A program made the translations under genes and the position numbers. Below the pieces are notes generated by a model. The model saw only the letters and a program-made list of their open reading frames with translations, was not told the DNA's origin and did not search any database. From contig CAWFIB010000010.1 in the NCBI GenBank assembly GCA_963815775.1, positions 447,024 through 511,023 on the forward strand: a stretch of DNA of 64,000 bases, given 5' to 3'. The stretch is from CAVVDY01 sp963815775. Lineage in GTDB: Bacteria; Acidobacteriota; Terriglobia; Terriglobales; Acidobacteriaceae. Positions 10,063-18,849 of this stretch are shown in pieces (position 1 is the first letter of the stretch; every line of letters begins with the position of its first letter).

Positions 10063-12078
10063 CTACCACACCACGCACTGCTTGTCGGCCGGGCGCACCA
10101 TCGCCGAGCCGGCCTTGCACGAGAATGCCTTGGCGAACGGTGGGAAGTTCGACAACGGACCGATGACCCGGTACTTCGCTACAGGATGCGGGTCGCCCTG
10201 TATCATTTTGCGCTGTGCCTCGGGACGCGTCTCGTCCCCGCGGAATTGTCCCCAGGCGATAAAGAACTGCTGATCGGGAGTGAAGCCGTCGATGGTTGGC
10301 TGCGGCTTTGCCTGCTGGTCCTTTTGAAATGCGAGGTAAGAAATCTTCACGCCTGCCAGGTCGCCGATCGACTCGCCCAGCACCAGCTTCCCGTTGTGGT
10401 GGATGCCGGGTTCGATGTAGTAGCCGTCGAACTGATCGACCACGCACTGCGTTTTCGCCTGGAAGCGCTTCGAGTCTTCCGGCGTCCACCAGTTATTCAG
10501 GCGACCCTGAGCGTCGAACTGCGAACCCTCGTCGTCAAAGCCATGACTAATCTCGTGGCCGATGACTACGCCGATTGCGCCGTAGTTCACCGCATCGACA
10601 TAGTTCAAGCTGAACGCAGGTGGCTGCAGAATTCCGGCGGGGAACACGATCTCATTCATGAGCGGGTTGTAGTAGGCGTCTGAGGTAGGCGGCGTCAAAC
10701 CCCAACGGCTGCGATCGATTGGCTTGTCGATCTGCGACAAATCATCGGCCACGTTAAACTTGGCGGCGTTCACCACATCATTGAAGAAGGAGTCGCGCGA
10801 GATGTTGACCTTGCTGAAGTCCCTCCACTTGTCGGGGTAGCCGATCTTCACGTTGAAGGTCGAAATCTTCTCCAGCGCGCGCTTTTTGGTCTCCGGCGTC
10901 ATCCAGTCCAGCTTCTGCACCGTGTCGGTCATGGCCAGCAGGATGTTGTTCACCATCTCCTTCGCGCGGGCCTTGGCCTCAGGCGGGAAGTAGCGCTTCA
11001 CGTACTCCTTGCCCAATGGGTCGCCCAGCAGGTTGTCGGCGGCTTCAGCACACTGCTTCCAGCGCGGCTTCAACTCCGCCCGTCCTTCCAGATCTTTCTG
11101 GAAAAATGCAAAATTCTCGTCGACGAACGGCTGTGACAGGTATGGCGCGGCCTCGTGCAGCAGGTGCCACGTCAGATAGATCTTCCAATCGGCCAGCGAC
11201 GAACCGGTGATTTGCCGGTCAAATTCTTGTAAGAACTCTGGTTCCTCGACGTTGAGCGGGTCGCGGGGAATCTTCGCAGAGTCGAAGTACGCGGCCCAGT
11301 CGAAATGAGGAGCGAGCTTCTGCATTTCTGCGAAGGTCATCTTGTGGTCGAGCTGCTGCGGATCACGCTTCGCCACATTGTCGAGCGATGCTTTGGCGAG
11401 CGACGTTTCAAACTGGATGACTTTGTCGGCCGCTTTGGCCGAGTCAGCATCACTGTAGCCTGCCAGGCTAAACATCTTTGCCACATGCACCACGTATTTT
11501 TCGCGCGCATCCTTAAAGCGCTGCTCCGGCTTCAGGTAGTAATCGCGGTCAGGCAAACCGAGACCGCTGGCGCCGATGTCCGCGATCACCATCGAGGGAT
11601 TATGCGGGTCGGGGGTGGAGTTCAGAGCGAACGGAACATGGACCGACATACTCTGAAGCTCAATAATCATCTTCTGTACGCCCGCACCATCGTGAATGGC
11701 ATCGATCTGGCTAAGCAGAGGCTTCACAGGAGTCACACCGGCGGCATTGATCTTCGACATGTCCATGCACGCGCTATAAAAATCGCCGGTTAACTGCTGC
11801 GATGAGCCCTTCGGCTGATTGTGCTTTGCCGACGCTTCTTCCAGAATTGTCTTGAGCTGTCCTTTATTAGCCTCGCCGGCGGCCCAGCGGCGGCTCCAGC
11901 GGTCCATGGTTGCGGGAATCGGATTTTGCGCCCGCCAGGTGCCGTTGGCGAACTGATAGAAATCGTTACAGGGATCGGCCTTACGGTCGAGATCGCCAAC
12001 CTCGATGCCACGTTGGGCTTGCGCAAATGGTGGGACCGAAAGGAAGATGGAGCACAGCAAGAGTGAGATTGGTCGCAT
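10063..12078 (-). CDS. Secreted M13-family zinc metallopeptidase (neprilysin/PepO-like)
   Basis: About 671 residues, full length for M13. A signal peptide (MRPISLLLCSIFLSVPPFAQ) is followed by the family opening DPCNDFYQFANGTW. The large alpha-helical N-terminal domain runs to about residue 440. The catalytic domain has DAYYNPLMNEIVFPAGILQPP, the zinc site GHEISHGFDDEG (HExxH) near 520, the third ligand in LGESIGDLAGVKISY near 580, and the C-terminal CVVW typical of M13 enzymes. It degrades oligopeptides outside the cytoplasm. I took the ATG at 12078, which begins the signal, over the ATG at 12105. It is divergent from the DUF1572 gene at 12174. Confidence 0.94.
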   Translation of the reverse strand: MRPISLLLCSIFLSVPPFAQAQRGIEVGDLDRKADPCNDFYQFANGTWRAQNPIPATMDRWSRRWAAGEANKGQLKTILEEASAKHNQPKGSSQQLTGDFYSACMDMSKINAAGVTPVKPLLSQIDAIHDGAGVQKMIIELQSMSVHVPFALNSTPDPHNPSMVIADIGASGLGLPDRDYYLKPEQRFKDAREKYVVHVAKMFSLAGYSDADSAKAADKVIQFETSLAKASLDNVAKRDPQQLDHKMTFAEMQKLAPHFDWAAYFDSAKIPRDPLNVEEPEFLQEFDRQITGSSLADWKIYLTWHLLHEAAPYLSQPFVDENFAFFQKDLEGRAELKPRWKQCAEAADNLLGDPLGKEYVKRYFPPEAKARAKEMVNNILLAMTDTVQKLDWMTPETKKRALEKISTFNVKIGYPDKWRDFSKVNISRDSFFNDVVNAAKFNVADDLSQIDKPIDRSRWGLTPPTSDAYYNPLMNEIVFPAGILQPPAFSLNYVDAVNYGAIGVVIGHEISHGFDDEGSQFDAQGRLNNWWTPEDSKRFQAKTQCVVDQFDGYYIEPGIHHNGKLVLGESIGDLAGVKISYLAFQKDQQAKPQPTIDGFTPDQQFFIAWGQFRGDETRPEAQRKMIQGDPHPVAKYRVIGPLSNFPPFAKAFSCKAGSAMVRPADKQCVVW

Positions 12079-12173
12079 ACCGGAGCTCGCTTTCGAAGAG
12101 AACAAAGCAAGTAGTATGAGCGGAAGGTGCGGCGTACCGCAAACCCCCTGGTTTAAGAAGGAGGCAAACTGAG

Positions 12174-12719
12174 ATGAGTGACATTGGCGCGATGTATCTC
12201 GAAGAAGCCTTTCGCTCTCTGCGAGGGCACAAACGCCTGGCCGAAGGCGCCATGGCGCAACTCAGCGATGAGCAATTCTTTGCCGTTCCCAGCGAAGAGT
12301 CGAACAGCGTTGCCGTCATCGTGAAGCACATGACCGGCAACATGCGCTCGCGCTTCACGGACTTCCTCACGTCCGACGGCGAAAAACCCGACCGCCACCG
12401 CGATCAGGAGTTTGTGGTCGAGAAAGCGAACAATCGCGCCGACCTCATGCGCGTCTGGGAGCAGAACTGGCAGCTTGTCTTCGACACCGTGAAGTCGCTG
12501 GGCCCCAACAATCTCACCAGCACGGTCACCATACGCGGCGAGCCGCACTCGGTTCTGCAGGCCATCCATCGCCAGGTACTGCATTACGCTCAGCACTCTG
12601 GCCAGATCCTCTTTCTCGCCAAGCACTGGAAGGGCAAGGACTGGCAGACGCTGAGCGTCCCCCGCGGCCAGAGCGAGCAGTTCAACGCGAAGATGATGGC
12701 CGAGAGGAAGAAGACGTAA
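12174..12719 (+). CDS. DUF1572 / DinB-superfamily protein
   Basis: 181 residues with the four-helix DinB-like fold: LEEAFRSLRGHKRLAEGAMAQ, VAVIVKHMTGNMRSRFTDFL (first putative metal His in KHM) and LQAIHRQVLHYAQHSGQILF (HxxxH-like positions). DinB/YfiT-type proteins bind a divalent metal and are often thiol transferases or enzymes of unknown substrate. DUF1572 has no established reaction. A strong AAGGAGG ribosome-binding site lies 9 nt before the ATG. It is monocistronic and cytoplasmic. A second DinB-type protein is encoded at 48647. Confidence 0.85.
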   Translation: MSDIGAMYLEEAFRSLRGHKRLAEGAMAQLSDEQFFAVPSEESNSVAVIVKHMTGNMRSRFTDFLTSDGEKPDRHRDQEFVVEKANNRADLMRVWEQNWQLVFDTVKSLGPNNLTSTVTIRGEPHSVLQAIHRQVLHYAQHSGQILFLAKHWKGKDWQTLSVPRGQSEQFNAKMMAERKKT

Positions 12720-12820
12720 CTCCCCTCTCCGCGTGCTAGAATTGCCCGTTTGCCTGATACATCGGATTCATCTCGAACTCCTCATCCGCCGCGCCCGGTC
12801 GCGGCCCGCGAGTCATTCTC

Positions 12821-13873
12821 ATGTCAAATACCATGCTTGCTGTCGTAAAGGCGGAGCCCGCGCCCGGCACAGAAATTCGTGAAGTTCCCCGCCCCGAATT
12901 TGGACCCAATGAAGTCCTCGTCAATGTCAAGGTCGCTTCGATCTGCGGCACCGACCTGCACATCTACAACTGGGACCAGTGGGCACAGCGTCGTATTCAC
13001 CCGCCGCTCATCCCCGGCCACGAGTTTTGCGGCATCGTGGAAGCCGTGGGCAAAGAAGTCACCAGCGTAAAGGAAGGCGACTTCGTCTCTGCCGAGATGC
13101 ACGTCGCTTGCGGCAAGTGTCTGCAATGCCGAATCGGGGAAGCTCACATCTGTCAGCACGTAAAGATCATTGGTGTCGACGCCAATGGCGCCTTCGCCGA
13201 GTACGTCGTTATCCCCGAGAGCAATATCTGGAAGCTCGACCCGTCCATTCCGCAGGAGTACGCATCGATTCTGGACCCGCTGGGTAATGCCGTACACACG
13301 GTTCTCGCCGGCGACATCGCCGCCAAAACCGTAGCCATCACGGGATGCGGGCCCATCGGCCTGTTCTCCATCGCCGTCGCCCGTGCTTGCGGAGCCACGC
13401 AGATCTTCGCGCTCGAGGTCAACCAGCATCGCCGCAAGATCGCCGAGCAGATGAAGGCCGACTTCGTGCTCGACCCCACCAAGGACGATGTTTACAGCAT
13501 CGTCATGGACCACACCGGCGGCACCGGTGTCGACGTCGTGCTTGAGATGGCAGGACGAACCGAAGCCATTCGCACCGGATTCAAGGTTCTGCGTCTCGGC
13601 GGACGCATGTCGTTGTTGGGTATCCCATCCAAGCCGGTCGAGCTGAACCTTGCCGAAGAGGTGATCTTCAAGGGCGCAACCGTACAGGGCATCAACGGAC
13701 GCCGTATGTACCAGACCTGGTACCAGATGACCGCGCTGCTGAAGGCCAACATGCTCGACCTGCATCCGGTCATCACCGACCGCATCGCAATGAAGGACTT
13801 TGCCGCCGGTATGGAACGGCTCAAAACCGGCGAAGCCAGCAAAATCCTGATGTATCCCAATGGGACGCGATAA
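12821..13873 (+). CDS. tdh: L-threonine 3-dehydrogenase
   Basis: 350 residues, a zinc-dependent medium-chain dehydrogenase that converts L-threonine to 2-amino-3-ketobutyrate with NAD+. The catalytic zinc ligands are in SICGTDLHIYNWD (near residue 40) and GHEFCGIVEAVG (near 65). The structural zinc site is CGKCLQCRIGEAHIC (near 97), and the nucleotide site is TGCGPIGLFSIAVARACGA (near 175). HIYNWDQWAQ is characteristic of Tdh rather than alcohol dehydrogenases. The usual partner, 2-amino-3-ketobutyrate CoA ligase (kbl), is not adjacent; a DUF885 protein follows 36 bp later. The ATG is poorly supported by a Shine-Dalgarno box, but the N-terminus aligns with the family. Confidence 0.93.
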   Translation: MSNTMLAVVKAEPAPGTEIREVPRPEFGPNEVLVNVKVASICGTDLHIYNWDQWAQRRIHPPLIPGHEFCGIVEAVGKEVTSVKEGDFVSAEMHVACGKCLQCRIGEAHICQHVKIIGVDANGAFAEYVVIPESNIWKLDPSIPQEYASILDPLGNAVHTVLAGDIAAKTVAITGCGPIGLFSIAVARACGATQIFALEVNQHRRKIAEQMKADFVLDPTKDDVYSIVMDHTGGTGVDVVLEMAGRTEAIRTGFKVLRLGGRMSLLGIPSKPVELNLAEEVIFKGATVQGINGRRMYQTWYQMTALLKANMLDLHPVITDRIAMKDFAAGMERLKTGEASKILMYPNGTR

Positions 13874-13909
13874 GCGCACCAGAACAGCATTTCCGCTCAG
13901 GAGCCATCC

Positions 13910-15721
13910 TTGATCCGTACATTGCTCTGCTTCACTCTTGTTGTGCTATTTGCATTGACCATGTTCGCCCAAAACCAATCCGCGAAGAACGCCACTACCC
14001 CACAGGCCGGCTCGAATGCGCAGTCTGACTGGGTCGCGATCAGCAACGGCTACGCCAAGATGCTGCTCGACGTCTCGTTCAAGTACCATCCCGAGTTCGG
14101 CTCGCAGCAAGGGCTGGCGCAGTTCGACACCAAGGTTTCGCAGCCGACGCTCGCCAACGAAGACGCAGAGCGCGAGGACGATGAGGCGGTTTTGGCGAAG
14201 CTAAAGGCTGCCACCGCCGAGAAGCAGCTTCCGGAAGTCGCTGAAGACCTGACGATCATGATCCGCAAGGTCGATCTGAACTTCCGCCGGCAGGACTACG
14301 AGCGTGCTCATGAGGTGCCGTTCCTGAACGCCAGCCAGCTCGTCTTTGGCGGCATGCGCATTCTGCTCGATGACCAGACGCCGAAAGAGCGCTGGCCGGC
14401 TGCGGTCACACGCCTGCGCGCCTATGCCGGCATGGAGCCTGGCTATAAGGCCATCGCCGAAATCCTGAAGCAGCGCACCATGGAGCAAATGGCCAAGCCG
14501 GGTGTCGTCTATCCCGCGCGCGTCGAGATCGAAACCGAGATGGCGCGCAACTCGAACTACCTCGAGGGCATCGCCGCGCTGATGCAAAAGCACAATCTTG
14601 AGGGATGGCAGGAGCCGTTGGCCAAGCTCAAGCAGCAACTGGCCGACTACGACGCCTGGGTTCGCTCGGCCGTGTTGCCGAAGGCGCGCACCGACTTTCG
14701 TCTGCCGCCCGAGCATTATGCGCTTGACTTGGAAGACTACGGCATCGACATCCCCCCTGCGCAGTTGACCGCCATGGCCCATCAGGCGTTCATCGAGATT
14801 CAAGGCGAGATGAAATCCGTCGCGGCCCAGATTGCCAAGCAACGCAAGCTACCGTCTAGCGATTATCGCGACGTCATCCATGAGTTGAAGAAACAGCAGC
14901 TGGTCGGAGATGCGATCCTTCCCTTCTATGAAAACCGCCTGAAGCAGATCGAGGGCATCATCACCGAGCACCAGATCGTCACCCTGCCTGACCGCCCCGC
15001 GCGCATTCGCATTGCGAGTGCTGCGGAGACGGCGCAACAGCCTGCGCCCCACATGGTACCGCCGCCGTTCCTGCACAACACGGGACAGAGAGGCGAGTTC
15101 GTGTTGCCGCTGAACATTCCTGCCGGCCCGGGACAGGTCGCCTCCGAACAATACGACGACTTCACCTTCGACGCCGCGGCCTGGACGCTCACCGCGCACG
15201 AAGCCCGGCCCGGACATGAGCTGCAATTCGACTCCATGCTGGAACACGGGGTGTCGCTGGCTCGCGTGCGCTACGCCTTCAACAGCACCAACGTCGAAGG
15301 CTGGGGACTGTACTCCGAGTGGCTGATCAAACCCTACATGCCGTTGGAAGGACAACTCATCTCGTTGCAGCTTCGGCTGCAGCGTGCGGCACGCGCCTTC
15401 CTTGATCCCGAGTTGCAGGCCGGCAAGATCAAACCGGAAGAAGCGTTCCACGTTCTTGAACGCGACGTTTGCCTGTCGCATGCGTTTGCCGAGGAAGAAG
15501 TCGAGCGCTTCACCTACCGCGCTCCGGGCCAGGCCAACAGCTATTTCTACGGTTACACCAAGCTGATCGCCCTGCGCGAGGACACGGAAAAAGCCCTGGC
15601 TGCCAGGCACGTCAAATTCGACCAGAAGAAGTTTCACGACTTCATTCTGGCGCAGGGGCTGCTGCCGCCGGACATGATGCGGAAAGCGGTCATGGAGACC
15701 TTTGTTCCCGCGCAGAAGTAG
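13910..15721 (+). CDS. DUF885 family exported protein, probable metallopeptidase
   Basis: 603 residues from a TTG start with an AGGAG box 7 nt upstream. The signal peptide is MIRTLLCFTLVVLFALTMFA. The mature protein is mainly alpha-helical with the DUF885 hallmark TAHEARPGHELQ (near residue 425), which resembles an HExxH zinc site, followed by ALREDTEKAL and the FHDFILAQGLLPPDMM C-terminus. DUF885 proteins are thought to be M32-related metallopeptidases, but few have been tested. It follows tdh closely and may be cotranscribed. Export suggests peptide scavenging together with the S9 and M13 peptidases encoded nearby. Confidence 0.87.
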   Translation: MIRTLLCFTLVVLFALTMFAQNQSAKNATTPQAGSNAQSDWVAISNGYAKMLLDVSFKYHPEFGSQQGLAQFDTKVSQPTLANEDAEREDDEAVLAKLKAATAEKQLPEVAEDLTIMIRKVDLNFRRQDYERAHEVPFLNASQLVFGGMRILLDDQTPKERWPAAVTRLRAYAGMEPGYKAIAEILKQRTMEQMAKPGVVYPARVEIETEMARNSNYLEGIAALMQKHNLEGWQEPLAKLKQQLADYDAWVRSAVLPKARTDFRLPPEHYALDLEDYGIDIPPAQLTAMAHQAFIEIQGEMKSVAAQIAKQRKLPSSDYRDVIHELKKQQLVGDAILPFYENRLKQIEGIITEHQIVTLPDRPARIRIASAAETAQQPAPHMVPPPFLHNTGQRGEFVLPLNIPAGPGQVASEQYDDFTFDAAAWTLTAHEARPGHELQFDSMLEHGVSLARVRYAFNSTNVEGWGLYSEWLIKPYMPLEGQLISLQLRLQRAARAFLDPELQAGKIKPEEAFHVLERDVCLSHAFAEEEVERFTYRAPGQANSYFYGYTKLIALREDTEKALAARHVKFDQKKFHDFILAQGLLPPDMMRKAVMETFVPAQK

Positions 15722-16042
15722 GGTAGTGCGGCGTTTGAGCCGCGTGGCGCACGCCTGGAACATACCGAGAATCGCAGCTTCAGGCGCGCCGCAACGCAAT
15801 GCATTTTTCGTTATCGCGAGCCCCTGCTCTGGCGTGAAGGGATCTGCTCAGAGATTGCTGCCGCGATTCGTACCATAACGATTCGTCACCACGCAGTCTC
15901 CATTAGCAAGACGAGACTAGCGAGCCACGCGCTTCAGTTCGGGATCAGGGTTAAACTCTGAAGGAGCATCCGCGTTCGGAATAGAATTTGCGTCGCGGAG
16001 ATTGCACAATGTCTCACGCTTGAAAGGTACAGCGGGGGCCAC
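15722..16042. other. Intergenic region without a recognised gene
   Basis: These 321 bp separate the DUF885 and Smr genes. I see no coding signature, tRNA or clear terminator; the only notable item is a short AACGATTCGT-type stretch near 15880. Confidence 0.5.
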
Positions 16043-16375
16043 ATGGAAATCGACCTTCACGGATACCACCCGTCTGACATCGTCTGGAACGGCGTTCTTG
16101 CAAAAATTGTGCAGCAAGCGTGGGAGATGGGTGAGCGGCGACTCTGTTTAATACATGGCCACGGACGCAATCGCGGAATTACGCCGGGATTTGTGAATAC
16201 GAATACAGGCTTCTTCGGGCTTCAGATTCGCCGTACTTTGCGCCACGAAAAGGAACTGCGGAAATGGATTCATCACACCACGCTCTGCTGCGACAATCCT
16301 GGAACAACCAGCGTAGTCCTGAAATGGAACCCGTTCCCTACACGAAGTGAACTGGACGCGGATTTGTTACGCTGA
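16043..16375 (+). CDS. Small Smr-domain protein
   Basis: 110 residues, nearly all one Smr domain (MutS2 C-terminal type nuclease or RNA-binding fold). The family signatures are IDLHGYHPSD at the N-terminus and LCLIHGHGRNRG near residue 36. The first His and the HGxG loop are the expected active-site elements. The C-terminus (NPGTTSVVLKWNPF) replaces the usual GGxGxTxVxL strand with a related pattern. Stand-alone Smr proteins can cleave RNA at stalled ribosomes or nick branched DNA; which applies here cannot be told. The ATG follows a weak GGGGG purine stretch. Confidence 0.75.
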   Translation: MEIDLHGYHPSDIVWNGVLAKIVQQAWEMGERRLCLIHGHGRNRGITPGFVNTNTGFFGLQIRRTLRHEKELRKWIHHTTLCCDNPGTTSVVLKWNPFPTRSELDADLLR

Positions 16376-16388
16376 CGGGCATCTCGAT

Positions 16389-16766
16389 CTACGCAGCCTG
16401 CGCTTTGTTTCTCCGCTGCGCCCAGCGCTGCTTGGCTAGTTCGGAAAGTTTCTTCCGGGCTTCTGCACTCATCGGGGGCGACCACTAGATTTCTTCGGCG
16501 CAGTGCCCTTTTTTCCGCTGGCTTTCTTGCTCCTGGTCATGCTCGTGTTCTGGCGTTGAGCCCATCGTTGCTTCATCGCCTCGGAGATACGTTTACGAGC
16601 CGCCGCGCTCATCGTACGTCGTTTCTTGCTGGGAGCGGCTGTTTTCGACTTGGGCGGCCGGCCACGGCGAGGTGCGTACGAGAAGAGTCCTTCGAGTGCG
16701 GCGATGGCATGGCTGATGCGGGCTGAATTCTGCCTTAAGTTCCGACAATATGTTTTGAATGTCCAT
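16389..16766 (-). pseudogene. Small basic DNA-binding-type protein broken by two frameshifts
   Basis: Read with two frame changes, this stretch encodes about 125 residues: MDIQNILSELKAEF, then ISHAIAALEGLFSY, a GRPPK AT-hook-like motif, KKRRTMSAAARKRISEAMKQ, a Lys/Ser-rich linker, and a second SAEARKKLSELAKQRWAQRR motif ending in KAQAA. The repeated SxxARKRISxAxKxRWAxR unit is typical of basic, probably DNA-binding proteins common in Acidobacteriota. Both breaks fall in C runs on the coding strand: one extra C at 16720-16722 and one missing C at 16475-16479. The net change is zero. Either the gene is decaying or the consensus has homopolymer errors; as given it makes only a short peptide. Confidence 0.65.
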
Positions 16767-16870
16767 GTGAATCCTTCCTGGAGGCCCGGCGCGTCGGCTC
16801 GGACTATCCCACAGCGACCTTGGTTACAAGCTGGGTAAGCATGAAATCAAGCTCGCTGCGGAATGACAGG

Positions 16871-17428
16871 TCAGTCTTTGTCAGTGTCCGGGCTGCCTAG
16901 GATTGTGGCCTCGTCAGGCACCGGTCCGCTCGAGGGGCCCATCATTGCCCTGACCCCAAGCTCGTGTACCAACCTTCCTCCGTTATGCGCCGTATTGGCC
17001 AACAACAGGGTTCCTGCTCCATAGAAAAGAAGGAACAAAAGAGGCAGAACGGTAGTCACCATACGTCCTGAAAGCTTTCGAGACAGCCTCGGCGCAAAGA
17101 CGATTGCCGCAAAGATAATGGTTAAGCCGCTGAACACAGCCCTGGTTGCATCCGCCAGCTCTTCATGTCTCTCGAGGACGGCGTCGACCTGTGGATTTCG
17201 TTCGGCGAGCTTGCCGGCGGCTTCGCCGGTGGCTGCCGCCAGAAAGGTTCCGACGGTGCCCAGAAGCATCAGGCCCAGGGCTACATACAAGAGCGTCCGG
17301 CCGTGCTCGGGCTTGAGCAGCGCACCAACCAACACCACGATGGGAGTTACCAGAAGCAAAGCGATTGGAAAATGCACGATCAGCGGGTGCAGCCCTTCCC
17401 AGGGCGGAATTATGGGCATCTGAATCAT
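16871..17428 (-). CDS. DUF2231 integral membrane protein
   Basis: About 185 residues. It opens with LHPLIVHFPIALLLVTPIVV, the DUF2231 signature (HPxxVHFPIAL), and has four hydrophobic segments (about 15-38, 45-68, 100-120 and 128-150). A long hydrophilic loop (RNPQVDAVLERHEELADATR) and a soluble tail face opposite sides of the membrane. Family members often sit beside cytochrome or metal-handling genes, but no function is proven. The ATG at 17428 has a GAGGTGATC box. It is downstream of the exported rubrerythrin gene on the same strand; a second DUF2231 protein is at 22645. Confidence 0.78.
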   Translation of the reverse strand: MIQMPIIPPWEGLHPLIVHFPIALLLVTPIVVLVGALLKPEHGRTLLYVALGLMLLGTVGTFLAAATGEAAGKLAERNPQVDAVLERHEELADATRAVFSGLTIIFAAIVFAPRLSRKLSGRMVTTVLPLLFLLFYGAGTLLLANTAHNGGRLVHELGVRAMMGPSSGPVPDEATILGSPDTDKD

Positions 17429-17517
17429 CACGATCACCTCGGTGTTCTTTCTACGATCCGTTAGGTAACTAGAGACGGGGCGGCGCAAAGTGGCGCCGCC
17501 ATTGTCCCATCACCGCC

Positions 17518-18144
17518 CTATGTCACCGCCACGTACTTGTCCTTCGGGCTGAAGCAGGTATGGCACTTCGCAAAGTCAAGGTTGGTGGTGGTGTAACCGC
17601 AAATCGTACACACGTAGTAGGTAACACCCTTGGCGCGCATGGTCGCAATGTTCTCAAGCGCCGCCGTAAACAGCTTCGCGTGCTCCGCTTCCGCGCTGCT
17701 GGCGTAGTTGAAGGTCTGCACCGCTCCGGCGATCCCGGCGTTGCGAGCCTGCTTATAGAAGTTGGGATACATTACGTCCCGCTCGTAGGTTTCCCCTTTA
17801 ATGGCAACCTGCAGGTTTTCCTTCGTGGTCTTCACCACCGGGGTCTCCACCTTCGCCTGCGGTGTTCCGCCAAGCTTCTTGATCTCGACCGCATGATTAG
17901 CGGCGTGAATTTGTTCGGCTCGTGCCGCAGCCCGGAAGAGAGCGGCGACTTGGAAGTACCCTTCCTGATCAGCTTCCTGGGCAAAGGCGAGATACCGCGC
18001 ATGCGCATTGCTCTCACCATTGAAGGCGGCCTGCAGATTCTGCAGAGTTACGTTGGCAAGCAGCGGGGCCGGGCCGGCATAGGCCAGCGAAGCAGCGCAG
18101 ACGAGCAAAACCGCGAGTACTATTTCGCGACTGGAATGTCTCAT
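17518..18144 (-). CDS. Exported rubrerythrin-family protein
   Basis: About 208 residues. A clear signal peptide (MRHSSREIVLAVLLVCAASLAYA) precedes a rubrerythrin four-helix domain with di-iron ligand motifs (AFNGESNAHARYLAFAQEA, AEQIHAANHAVEIKKLGG, KGETYERDVMYP, EAEHAKLF). A C-terminal rubredoxin-like domain follows with two CxxC knuckles (VCTICGYTTT and AKCHTCFSPKDKY). Rubrerythrins reduce peroxide using electrons passed through the rubredoxin iron. Most are cytoplasmic; the signal peptide here points to the periplasm. The ATG at 18144 has an AGGAG box. The DUF2231 protein downstream may be its membrane partner, which is inference only. Confidence 0.86.
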   Translation of the reverse strand: MRHSSREIVLAVLLVCAASLAYAGPAPLLANVTLQNLQAAFNGESNAHARYLAFAQEADQEGYFQVAALFRAAARAEQIHAANHAVEIKKLGGTPQAKVETPVVKTTKENLQVAIKGETYERDVMYPNFYKQARNAGIAGAVQTFNYASSAEAEHAKLFTAALENIATMRAKGVTYYVCTICGYTTTNLDFAKCHTCFSPKDKYVAVT

Positions 18145-18517
18145 TGCAATCTCCTGTGATTCCCTAGGCGAGGGCACAGCGCTACGTAGTGCAACTCTGG
18201 CTCCAAATCGAGTCGCCGCATAAGTAGATCGGTATCAGTTAATTGCATGGCGAATGCTGTGCTGCCTTCGCCTCTACGTCAAAGTTCTCGGACAAGAACA
18301 GATATCAGGTCAAAAAGTTTGTACAGGACCACCGGAAGGGGATCGATGGTCGGCTGTCTCCTGGAAACAATGTCTCACTGCATCACGGGCTTACATCGCT
18401 TGCTGTGCTTCATGCCTTGCCGATCGAAGATGGAACGCCGGATGCGAGGAGAATGGTTGGAGCACCTGGTCGGCTTTCCAACTCGGTGCCATTCTCAATC
18501 CCCAAAGGAGATCGCAA
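18145..18517. other. Divergent intergenic region
   Basis: 373 bp between the divergent rubrerythrin and DUF2934 genes. Open frames in it have no coding character. It must contain both promoters, but I could not place them with confidence. Confidence 0.4.
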
Positions 18518-18712
18518 ATGCCCGACAAGTCTGATCATGAGCAACCCGTACGGCTCGTTGGCGATCCTGGCATCGAAAGCGAGTTGGTCCGAAAGCGCGC
18601 TTACGAATTCTACGTCGAACGTGGCATGGAAGACGGTCACGACGTGGAGGATTGGTTGCGCGCGGAAGAAGAGGTGCTATCGCAGCACGAGGAACCGGCA
18701 GTTGCCGCGTGA
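18518..18712 (+). CDS. DUF2934 small protein
   Basis: 64 residues. The core RKRAYEFYVERGMEDGHDVEDWLRAEEE matches DUF2934, a short helical domain (RAYxxxxxRGxxxGxxxxDWLxAE) found in many Acidobacteriota and Proteobacteria and of unknown role. An AAAGGAG box lies 8 nt before the ATG at 18518. The frame is open further upstream, but that part lacks coding character. The protein is acidic and probably cytoplasmic. Confidence 0.82.
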   Translation: MPDKSDHEQPVRLVGDPGIESELVRKRAYEFYVERGMEDGHDVEDWLRAEEEVLSQHEEPAVAA

Positions 18713-18849
18713 CCCGGTTAGACCTCTTCGCTGGGCGCATGCCCCCGCTGCCCCCGTTGGGCATGCGCCCTTGAGTCAGATGCGGGGCGTGAGGACAGAA
18801 GTGCCGCCTGGGCGCGAACTCATCCCCTGTGGCTCGTTCTAGTAACTCC

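Noticed and set aside
12824..13879. 351-residue frame antisense to tdh
   Set aside because: Lies exactly over an intact threonine dehydrogenase and has no recognisable domain.
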